This document shows, piece after piece, positions 51,830 to 60,100 of a stretch of DNA of 64,000 nucleotides. Position numbers and translations under genes: made by a program. A model generated the notes under the pieces. The model saw nothing but the letters and a program-made list of their open reading frames with translations, made no database searches and was not told where the DNA came from. Position 1 is the first letter of the stretch. Each line of letters starts with the position of its first letter. This DNA is from JADJLQ01 sp964405735 (GTDB lineage: Bacteria; Bacteroidota; Bacteroidia; Chitinophagales; Saprospiraceae): NCBI GenBank assembly GCA_964405735.1, contig CAYOPD010000010.1:1-64000 (forward strand). The letters run 5' to 3'.

Positions 51830-51957
51830 GTGCTCTGGAACAGGATATAGATGAGTAAGAATAAGACCAGGGTAATGATGATCACGACGGTGAAGAAGTT
51901 TTTCATTTGCCTGGCATCCTTTTTGACAAAGGATTTTTTTGTACCAGATTTTTTCAT
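51826..51957 (-). CDS. Small single-pass membrane protein, 43 residues, coupled to miaE
   Basis: ATG at 51957 to TGA at 51826-51828. The first ~19 residues are strongly basic (MKKSGTKKSFVKKDARQMK); the next ~20 are almost all hydrophobic (FFTVVIIITLVLFLLIYILF), then QST. The positive-inside rule predicts a cytoplasmic N-terminus. Its stop overlaps the miaE start in ATGA, and it lies 15 nt downstream of the Pif1-like helicase gene, so the three genes are likely one transcript. No known name. Its basic-then-hydrophobic composition and coupling argue against a chance ORF. Confidence 0.7.
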   Translation of the reverse strand: MKKSGTKKSFVKKDARQMKNFFTVVIIITLVLFLLIYILFQST

Positions 51958-51972
51958 AAGGAAAGAACGGAT

Positions 51973-53370
51973 TTATATCCCCAAATCTAATGAACTGCCT
52001 TCAATTCCCGGCCGGGCCCATGGTTTATATTCAGCAAGCTTAACCTTCCGGATGGCATCATAAAATTCAGTGACCCTTTGGTCCACCAGGATATCCATGG
52101 CCAGGAGGGGCCTGCTCAAATGGATGCCCTCAAGGGTCCGGCATCTGGACAACGCCACATAGGTCTGGCCAAATTCAAAGGCTCCCCGGCCCAGGTCGAT
52201 CCGGATCCGGTCAAAGGTTTTGCCCTGGCTTTTGTGAATCGTGACGGCCCAGGCCAGGCGGATGGGATATTGGCGAAAGAGGCCGGTCACCTCTGCTTCC
52301 AATTCTTTTTCGGCATTGAGGCGGTAACGGACCATTTGCCATTCCAGAGGAGTGATTTCAAGTACCTTGGTGCCAGCCTCCTTTTCGATACAAACCGAGA
52401 TGCGGTCGTGTTCAAGGCCGGTCACTCTCCCGATGCTGCCATTCACAAATTCTTTGGCAGGGTCATTCCGTACAAACATGACCTGTGCGCCTTCTTTAAG
52501 CACCAGCAAGCTATCCGTCGGGTAGCTTTTCGGATTAAACTCTCCTTCAATGACGGCCTGGTACTGATAAGATTTTCCTCCAAGGGCCATCAGCCTGGTG
52601 GTATTGATCTGGTCTGCAATCCGGTTGGTCGAGGACAGGGTGATCACAAAATCGCTGGCCAGTTCCATGGTCCCGGCCCGTTCATTGATCAGGTCCAGGT
52701 CGTCCTGGTCAAAGTCGCGCGTTCTGACCCGGTCCAGGAGTTGGATAAACTGGAATTCGGCCTGCCGGTATACATGATGCAACTCGATCAGCCTGACATC
52801 AAAACCATCCCTGAATACTTTGGCTGAATAAAAATAGGGGGTCTCATAAATCTGGCTCAGATGGTCGCGCTCTGTCTGTGTGGCCAAAACCGGTGGCAAC
52901 TGGTAAAGGTCTCCGAAGAAGACAACCTGGACGCCTCCAAAAGGTTCCTCCTTTCCCCGGTTGATTCTAAGAAATACATCGATCTGATCAAGCAGGTCCG
53001 CCCTGACCATCGAAATTTCGTCGATGACCAGCATTTCCATCCTTTTGTACAGCTGGTGATTGGAAAGCCGGTGGATTTGTTTCCGGTTGAGCGGGTAAGG
53101 TGGAAAACTGAAAAAACTATGAATGGTCTGCCCTCTTACATTAAGGGCTGCAATCCCTGTAGGAGCCACGACGACCACTTTTTTCCGGGTCGTGTCCTTG
53201 AATAGCTGCAACAGAGTGGATTTGCCTGTCCCTGCCTTGCCTGTAATGAAATAGGATGCATCTGTGTTTTCCAATAAAGTAAGGCATTGACGAAAGTCTG
53301 AAGTCAGCGTCAGTGGTTCAAACCTGGATGAAGACAAAATCGCGGACAATATTTTTTCAAATATATGCAT
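51973..53370 (-). CDS. Pif1-like DNA helicase (superfamily 1B)
   Basis: 465 residues. Walker A ITGKAGTGKSTLL (residue ~45), motif Ia VVVAPTGIAALNVRGQTIHSFF, Walker B MLVIDEISMVRADLLD, motif III FFGDLYQLPPV, and a C-terminal WAVTIHKSQGKTFD with YVALSRCRTLEGI. This set is that of the Pif1/RecD2-like 5'-to-3' helicases. Bacteroidota Pif1 proteins are the best-studied bacterial members and unwind G-quadruplexes and forked DNA. It is the first gene of a minus-strand unit with the small ORF and miaE, divergent from trmN6. Confidence 0.93.
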   Translation of the reverse strand: MHIFEKILSAILSSSRFEPLTLTSDFRQCLTLLENTDASYFITGKAGTGKSTLLQLFKDTTRKKVVVVAPTGIAALNVRGQTIHSFFSFPPYPLNRKQIHRLSNHQLYKRMEMLVIDEISMVRADLLDQIDVFLRINRGKEEPFGGVQVVFFGDLYQLPPVLATQTERDHLSQIYETPYFYSAKVFRDGFDVRLIELHHVYRQAEFQFIQLLDRVRTRDFDQDDLDLINERAGTMELASDFVITLSSTNRIADQINTTRLMALGGKSYQYQAVIEGEFNPKSYPTDSLLVLKEGAQVMFVRNDPAKEFVNGSIGRVTGLEHDRISVCIEKEAGTKVLEITPLEWQMVRYRLNAEKELEAEVTGLFRQYPIRLAWAVTIHKSQGKTFDRIRIDLGRGAFEFGQTYVALSRCRTLEGIHLSRPLLAMDILVDQRVTEFYDAIRKVKLAEYKPWARPGIEGSSLDLGI

Positions 53371-53421
53371 ATAATAAGCGCTTAACTAAGATCTTTGCGC
53401 GCCGGAAATGCCCGGTTGGTT

Positions 53422-54144
53422 ATGGAAGAAATTAAACCTTTCAATTTCAAGCAGTTTACCATTGCCCAGGACAAGGTGGCCATGAAAGTCGGGACAGACG
53501 GCGTATTGCTTGGTGCCTGGACGGATGTCACCGGATGCGCGACCATTCTGGACGTAGGTACGGGCTCCGGACTCATCGCTCTTCAAATTGCTCAGCGTCT
53601 GGAAGGGAAGGCGGCCATACACGGCATCGATATTGATCCGGCAGCCTGCGAACAAGCCAGGGAAAACTTCGAAGGCTCCCCGTGGAGAGCCAGCATGACC
53701 GTTCTGCAAGAATCCATCCAGGACTACTCCGGCAGGGAAACTAAAAAATATGAATTGATCGTAAGCAATCCCCCTTTTTTCACCGGGGGGCTGCTTTCCC
53801 AGAACCAGGATAAAAACGATGCCCGGCACACAGTAAAACTCCCACATGGAGACCTGCTCCGGGCGGTCAGCCGCCTGCTTAAACCTGAAGGACGGCTCGG
53901 CCTCATATTGCCATACCTCCAAGGTCTGAGGTTTATAGAAATTTCGGAGTCTTATAGCTTATTCCCATTGAGGATTACTGAAGTGAGGTCCCGGGAGGAC
54001 AAGCCGGTCGAACGCATGTTGATTGAACTTGTTTACGATAAATCAGTTGCTCCTGTGTTAAATAGCCTGGTGATTCATAAGGGTGAAAACGAATACACCA
54101 CGGAATATATGGACCTGACGCGGGCCTTTTATCTTAATTTTTAA
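53422..54144 (+). CDS. trmN6: tRNA1(Val) (adenine37-N6)-methyltransferase TrmN6/YfiC-like
   Basis: 240 residues from ATG 53422; an extension to TTG 53395 is not family-like. The opening FNFKQFTIAQDKVAMKVGTDGVLLGAW (in parts) is the YfiC hallmark. SAM motif I is ILDVGTGSGLIALQIAQR, and the N6-adenine catalytic tetrapeptide is NPPF in LIVSNPPFFTGG. It methylates A37 of tRNA1-Val in E. coli; the same target is inferred. The GH13 gene begins at the base after its stop codon. Confidence 0.93.
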   Translation: MEEIKPFNFKQFTIAQDKVAMKVGTDGVLLGAWTDVTGCATILDVGTGSGLIALQIAQRLEGKAAIHGIDIDPAACEQARENFEGSPWRASMTVLQESIQDYSGRETKKYELIVSNPPFFTGGLLSQNQDKNDARHTVKLPHGDLLRAVSRLLKPEGRLGLILPYLQGLRFIEISESYSLFPLRITEVRSREDKPVERMLIELVYDKSVAPVLNSLVIHKGENEYTTEYMDLTRAFYLNF

Positions 54145-55434
54145 ATGGCAAAGATGAGTTTCAGTCCGCTCCCCTTTATCTATGGCAGCAATATCTACGA
54201 AGTAAACCTGAGGCAATATACCACCTCAGGAAGCCTGAAGGAATTTTCAGGCCATCTTAGAAGGCTCCGCGATATGGGGGTTGAAATCCTCTGGTTCATG
54301 CCCCTCACACCTATATCCATAAAAGCGAGAAAAGGCACATTGGGAAGTTATTACGCTGCCCGAGATTTCAGATCCATCAATCCTGAATTCGGCTCTGAAC
54401 ATGATTTCCTCCAACTGGTCGACCAGGCTCACCGGCTGGGTTTGAAAGTCATTATAGACTGGGTAGCCAATCATACCGGGTGGGACCATACCTGGACCCG
54501 GACCAACCCGGAATATTACCTTAAAAATGACGCCGGCCATTTTTTTGAAAAAAACGGGTGGGAGGACGTGATCGACCTGGATTATTCCTCCAAAGCCATG
54601 CGAAAAGCCATGATGGAAGCCATGGGAGACTGGGTCAGGCGCTATAATATCGATGGATTCAGGTGTGACATGGCCATGCTGGTTCCCCTGGACTTTTGGG
54701 TAGAGGCCCGTGAGATCCTTGACCGGATTAAACCATTGATCTGGCTGGCTGAATGTGAAGACCCCGCTTATTATGCAGCCTTTGATACGATGTATGCCTG
54801 GGAATGGATGCATGCCACTTCTGCCGTTTACCGGGGGCAACACGATAAATTTCACCTGGAGCATATTTTATTCAGGTACAGGGACCGGATGCCCCATGGT
54901 AAAAGAATCTGCTTATTTACCAGCAACCACGATGAAAACAGCTGGAATGGCACGGAGTATGAGCGTTATGGAGAAAGCGCTTTGCTTTTCGCGGCACTGA
55001 ATATGATCCTGCCCATGAGTATACCTTTGATCTATTCGGGACAAGAATTGCCGCTCCGGCACCGGTTGAAATTTTTCGATAAGGATGAAATTCCCTGGTC
55101 GGGCGACCCTGAACTGGCTACTTTCCATGGGACCCTGCTCGAACTGCGGAAAACCAATCCGATGTATGGAAAACCTCTTGTTGAGTTTTCTATCAATACA
55201 TTGTGTGATGATCATCGTGTCCTGACCATTCAGGCAGGGATACCCGGGCAAAGGGATATCGCAGGTTTATTTAACCTGAGCTCAATGACCGTTCCTTTCA
55301 GGTTAAACAGGCAATTTTTGCCGGGAATCTATCAGAATATTCTGACCGGTGGCCGATTTGATCCCACTCGTGAAAATCATATGCAATTATCACCCTGGGA
55401 TTTCAGATTGTATGAAAATACCCGGGTGCCCTGA
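54145..55434 (+). CDS. Cytoplasmic GH13 alpha-amylase-family enzyme
   Basis: 429 residues, no signal peptide. GH13 motifs: region I DWVANHTGWDH, region II GFRCDMA with nucleophile Asp175, region III LAECE with acid/base Glu203, region IV TSNHDENSW with transition-state stabiliser Asp263. The catalytic barrel (~20-360) is followed by a short beta domain (~365-429). The GTLGSYYAARDFRSINPEFGS segment is typical of small alpha-amylase-like proteins in Bacteroidota. It should act on intracellular alpha-glucans or maltodextrins; the exact specificity is unknown. It begins at the base after trmN6 and is probably co-transcribed with it. Confidence 0.92.
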   Translation: MAKMSFSPLPFIYGSNIYEVNLRQYTTSGSLKEFSGHLRRLRDMGVEILWFMPLTPISIKARKGTLGSYYAARDFRSINPEFGSEHDFLQLVDQAHRLGLKVIIDWVANHTGWDHTWTRTNPEYYLKNDAGHFFEKNGWEDVIDLDYSSKAMRKAMMEAMGDWVRRYNIDGFRCDMAMLVPLDFWVEAREILDRIKPLIWLAECEDPAYYAAFDTMYAWEWMHATSAVYRGQHDKFHLEHILFRYRDRMPHGKRICLFTSNHDENSWNGTEYERYGESALLFAALNMILPMSIPLIYSGQELPLRHRLKFFDKDEIPWSGDPELATFHGTLLELRKTNPMYGKPLVEFSINTLCDDHRVLTIQAGIPGQRDIAGLFNLSSMTVPFRLNRQFLPGIYQNILTGGRFDPTRENHMQLSPWDFRLYENTRVP

Positions 55435-55443
55435 GCCTCCCTG

Positions 55444-55701
55444 TTAATTTGCCATGGCGTGGGCCTGGCTGATCAGCTCTTTGGCTTTGAGAAGTATGGT
55501 AGTGTCTTCCAATTCCACTATTCCGCCATTAGGGCCGGGTTGAATATGTTGATCCACTATCTTACCGTCAACAAATTTCTTCGCGCCAAAATAATTTCTT
55601 ACCGTCTGTTCGTCAATATTTAAATCGTGGGCAATTTTGGAAACCCCCCCTGTGGGCAAACTGTGCTTGATCTGTCTCAATTCTTCAAACGTGATATGCA
55701 T
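55444..55701 (-). CDS. Small HTH DNA-binding protein
   Basis: 85 residues from the ATG at 55701; the frame is open to 55770 but that part has no similarity pattern. A helix-turn-helix is clear in HITFEELRQIKHSLPTGGVS then KIAHDLNIDEQTVRNYFGAKKF, the DLNIDEQTVRNYF part being the recognition helix. The C-terminal half is short and ends AHAMAN. Small proteins of this exact type are widespread in Bacteroidota and annotated only as DNA-binding. Target unknown. It converges on the GH13 gene with 9 nt between stops. Confidence 0.8.
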   Translation of the reverse strand: MHITFEELRQIKHSLPTGGVSKIAHDLNIDEQTVRNYFGAKKFVDGKIVDQHIQPGPNGGIVELEDTTILLKAKELISQAHAMAN

Positions 55702-55950
55702 ATTCAAGTGGTTTTGGATGAATAAATACTTTGAACACCTCAATTTAAATTCTTTCCATTCGAATTGCAAGAAAATGATAATATATTAACAATTAAATAC
55801 GCTCCATTACCATGACCTTTTATAGAATTAAACGGACGATGAAATTCGGAGTGAATAAGCCTCCCTTAGATCAGCTTGGGAGCTGTTTTAGTGGAATAGG
55901 CTGGTTGTTAATCGTTTAACTCTGTCGTGGCTCGAAAAGGTCCCTCAGGC
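55702..55950. other. 249-bp intergenic region between the HTH gene and ald
   Basis: It is AT-rich near the HTH gene. The only structure I see is an imperfect hairpin, about 55858-55883, with arms CTCCC and GGGAG and a 12-nt loop, followed by TGTTTTA. It could end plus-strand transcription but no plus-strand gene is close. No TAnnTTTG element was found on the minus strand for the HTH gene. Confidence 0.3.
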
Positions 55951-57063
55951 TTAGAGTACGGATTCAACCGGATGGTAGTATAGGTCAAAAGCCTCAGCCA
56001 CTCCCTGGTATACTACTTTGCCATCCACGATATTAAGCCCCTTGCGCAGGCCGTAATTTTCGTCGCAGGCCTTTTTCCATCCCTTGGACGCCAGTTCAAG
56101 GGCATAGGGGAGGGTTGCATTGGTCAGAGCGATGGTGGAAGTGTAGGGCACCGCACCGGGCATATTGGCTACACAATAATGGACGATATCGTCAATAATA
56201 AATACCGGATCGGCATGTGTGGTCGGCCTGCACGTTTCTATACATCCGCCCTGGTCAACCGCTACATCGACCAGGACCGTTCCCGGACGCATGGACTTGA
56301 GCATTTCCCGGGTGATGAGGTGAGGAGCCTTTGCCCCTGGAATCAGCACAGCACCAACAATAAGGTCGTGATTTCCGATGAGTCTCCGGATATTGTATTC
56401 GTTGCTGTACATCGTGACCACGTTGGGGGGGAGGATATCTGCAAGATGCCTCAACCTGTTAAGGTTTACGTCCAGGATGGTCACCATCGCTCCAAGCCCT
56501 GCTGCCATTTTCGCAGCCTGGGTACCTACGATGCCCCCTCCCAGGACCAATACTTTACCGGGTGGAACGCCGGGAACACCGCCCAGTAAGATCCCGCGGC
56601 CCTGAGAAGGCCTTTCCAGGTATTTGGCACCCTGCTGGATGGCCATACGGCCGGCAACTTCTGACATGGGAACGAGCAGGGGCAAGGAATGGTCCGGGGC
56701 CTCCACGGTTTCATAAGCCAGGCAAACTGCTTTATTTCGAATCATGGCCATGGTAAGCGCCTCACTGGATGCAAAATGAAAATAAGTGAAAACCAGTTGA
56801 TTGGGTCGGATCAGATCGTACTCCGATTCAATCGGTTCTTTCACCTTGAGGATCATCTCCGATGAGCGATAGGTTTCTTCGATACCAGGCAATACAACCG
56901 CTCCGGCATGGGTGTAGTCCTCGTCTGTAAATCCGCTGCCTTCACCTGCGGTAGACTGGATCTGGACCGTGTGGCCCCGTTTGATCAATTCCATGACCCC
57001 TGCCGGGGTTACGGCCACTCTGTTCTCATTGCTTTTGATCTCCTTGGGAACTCCTATTTTCAT
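55951..57063 (-). CDS. ald: Alanine dehydrogenase
   Basis: 370 residues. The opening MKIGVPKEIKSNENRVAVTP is diagnostic. Further features: KVKEPIESEYDLIRPNQLVF with the pyruvate-binding Lys region, a Rossmann NAD motif VLVLGGGIVGTQAAKMAAGLGA, DVAVDQGGCIETCRPTTH and VANMPGAVPYTSTIALTNATLPY. It catalyses reversible NAD-dependent deamination of L-alanine to pyruvate. The length is as expected. It lies downstream of a terminator that separates it from the giant surface protein gene on the same strand. Confidence 0.97.
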   Translation of the reverse strand: MKIGVPKEIKSNENRVAVTPAGVMELIKRGHTVQIQSTAGEGSGFTDEDYTHAGAVVLPGIEETYRSSEMILKVKEPIESEYDLIRPNQLVFTYFHFASSEALTMAMIRNKAVCLAYETVEAPDHSLPLLVPMSEVAGRMAIQQGAKYLERPSQGRGILLGGVPGVPPGKVLVLGGGIVGTQAAKMAAGLGAMVTILDVNLNRLRHLADILPPNVVTMYSNEYNIRRLIGNHDLIVGAVLIPGAKAPHLITREMLKSMRPGTVLVDVAVDQGGCIETCRPTTHADPVFIIDDIVHYCVANMPGAVPYTSTIALTNATLPYALELASKGWKKACDENYGLRKGLNIVDGKVVYQGVAEAFDLYYHPVESVL

Positions 57064-57100
57064 ACGGGTATGGTATTTGGTCAGCTTAAATGGTCGGAGC

Positions 57101-57108
57101 CAAAGATA
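57101..57108 (-). promoter_or_regulatory. Candidate -7 promoter element of ald
   Basis: Minus strand TATCTTTG fits TAnnTTTG, 37 nt before the ald start and just downstream of the terminator at 57121-57153. Confidence 0.5.
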
Positions 57109-57120
57109 ATTTGTTTTGTT

Positions 57121-57153
57121 AAAAAAAGCAGGCCTCTGATTGCTCAGAGGCCT
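57121..57153 (-). terminator. Rho-independent terminator of surface protein paralogue 2
   Basis: Perfect 10-bp stem AGGCCTCTGA/TCAGAGGCCT with a TTGC loop; on the minus strand it is followed by GC and seven T residues. It lies 31 nt after the stop codon of the gene ending at 57185. Confidence 0.88.
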
Positions 57154-57184
57154 ACATATGGTACTTGGATGATTCCTTTTTTTG

Positions 57185-60100
57185 TCAATGGATTCCCATC
57201 AGGATCATCTTGCGGGTTTCTCTTTCCACAGCGGTTTCAATGGAATAATAATAAACTCCGGATCCACCGATGGTCTCTTTTTCCAGCCTGATCTGATTAA
57301 ATCCTTTTAATCCGTTCATTTTCCGGGAATGGATGGTTTTGCCGGTCAGGTCGGTAATCCGGAGGGTGATGGTTTCTTCCCGGGGCAAGTCAAACGAGAT
57401 CAGGGTATGGGTCTGGAATGGATTGGGTACATTCTGGTATAAGGAGAATCGGGCCTGGTCATCCTGGTTGTCAAAAACAAGGCGGACTTCGCCGGTTTCA
57501 CGGCCATTATAGGATTCTGACTGGGTATACATGCTATTGATGGCAAGGTCTTCACTGAGCCTCACGGACTTCAGGGCGCGTACGCGCAGTGAAAATAAAG
57601 GTTGATTGGAATCGAACGTCATGCCGGAAACATCGTTCCAGCTCGCCGTGAGGTAATCATTCCGGATAAGGCCGACGTGGCGTTGATCCAGGGGAAGTGA
57701 ACCGCTCTGAATATCCAGGATTTGCAGGCCTTCATGTTTCAGGCTGAATTGGAATGCTTCGATGCCCTTGAAATTGGACGAAGTCAGGGTTATTACCGCT
57801 TCTTCCCCCTGGGACAGGACCTGATCGCTCGTCCGGAAGGTAAGCGGCTTGGCGGCCGACCTTACCTCCAGCCCCATCAGGCTGTGGGCCTGAACGGTAT
57901 TGTTCAGGTCGCCGATTTTAATCCCTGTGAAATCCCTGTTCAATTCGTCCGCGGACAGGCCTTTGATGTCAATCGCTTCCGGGAAAGAATAAGGAGCCTG
58001 CATATTGAACTGATAGGATTTGGGCACAAACCTCCAGCTCTTGTTTGATGGAAAATCATCGTAAAGGAATAAAATCAGTTTCCTGAGTTCTATCAGGTCG
58101 AGGGCCGTGATTTCCTTGTCGTTGTTGACATCGGCGGCAACCATGTCGTAACCGGAGGTAAAAGGATGAACGCCCAGGATGTGTTTTTGTATCATCAGAA
58201 GGTCAATGGTGCTCACCCCGTTGGAAGGCTGGTCATTCCGGGAGGGCTTCAGCACATATTGACTGTGCATCGGCAGGTTTACAAAGGCATATTGCCCGCT
58301 CACCGAAGTCCGGAATGCAGGGATGGTGAGATTCGACTGTGCTTCCACCACCACATGCTCGACCGGCTCATTCTGCTGGGTCCGGACCATGCCTGAAATG
58401 CTACCTGCCACACTGGCTGCATCGTCGCATACATCCCCCATGCCATCCTGAATGCTGATAAAGGTTGCGCAATAATCAAAATTGCCTGCCTCGTCCCAGA
58501 CGTAGATATCGATCTGGACCGTAAAGCTGATCCCGTTTGGAATATCTTCACATTTGAAAACCTTGCAACTATCCGCGATACTGGGACCAAAACTGAATCT
58601 GAGGTTTTCCCTCGAGGTGCAATTGTCATAACTGCCCGCATCCAGGTCTTTGGCCCATACCTTGATTTCACCGGTGGTGGGCATGATCACGGTAGCTACG
58701 CCGAAATAGCAGTACGGAGTCGGTTTTTTACAATCGCGCACCCTGAGGATGAAGGTGCAGGTGTCTTCATTGCCGCAGTTGTCCTCCGCAATCACATGTA
58801 CCAGTGAAACACCCTGAGGTTGAACAATGCTCAGTGCTTTCTGTTCGCCTGAGCTTGATTTGTCGATGCTGTTTTTATTATATCTTTTTGCAACCGTATC
58901 TGCAGGAGCCGGGTTTTCATCAATTTCCCAGCGATAACTGAGCAGGTCGGTAGCCGTGCAGTTGTCGGATGCGGTGAACGGGATATAAATCGAAGGCAGT
59001 TCGCAATGTTCATCATAAATGCACACCGTGGTATCCCGGCAGTTTACCAATGGAGCAATGGTATCCCTGATGAGTATGATCTGAATATAAGTCATGAACC
59101 CGTCTCCGTTGTCTTTCAGGTTCCGGTACACGCAGGGCCTTTTAACCTCATCAGCGACCAGCCTGTCGTCAACGATGATGTCCTGGTCACGGGCATGCTG
59201 GCTGGGATCAAATTTGCACCAGTCGATGATTTTCCAGGTCCGGATGATTTTATAGCAGGCGTCCGGTACGATATCAAATCGCTGGTCTTCAAAGTTGACG
59301 CCCACCAGTTCACATTCATCGTCCATGATCATCGGCCTGCCGATGGCCTCCGGTGATAAATCTTCACTGAGATCGCATACGGTGATTTTATCCGCCGGGA
59401 ACAAAACCTCAAAATCGGAACGGTGTTTGGTAACGATTTTTTGTTCTACCGAAACTGAATTCCCACACTTATCCGAAACGGTCCAGGTGCGTTTTATCCA
59501 GCCATTGTTGCACTTGTCAAAATAGGATTCGTCCTCGTGTGTGAGGCTGGTCGGGTCCATCCAGCAATTGTCCCAGATCCAGAATTTATTTGTTCCGGGG
59601 CTTGTCGAACCGGGGTTGCCATTATTCAGCACCGGCTCGCTGAATTGAGTAAAAGGATCAATCCGGGCGCCGGTATCGGTGCTGTCCTTGACGAGCCAGC
59701 TGCGGCAGTATATCGGGAACCAGGTGTTTTGCTCGGGGATGCAGGGTGCCATTTCGCCATGTTCATCGGGATGGGAATTGCCATAGATATTGCATCCGTA
59801 CCAGCCATAGGCTTTTTTGGTCGGGTCAATGGTATCCCCTTGATAGCTGTCATTTTCGATGATGGATTCTATGGCATTGTACGGTTTGTATTTCTTATCC
59901 TGGCAGCGTTTGTCCTTGGCATTGTCCGGCGTCCAGTCATCGTCGTCACAAGCCGCATATTCATTGCTGTATTTTTGTTCACGGGCGCTGTTGTCGCAAT
60001 AAAGAAAAAGGTCATCGGGTTTTTCTGCTACCGGCGGGGTTTTATCGTCTACGAATACCGTGATCATGCAATCACTGTATAATCTTTTGCTGCAGGTATT

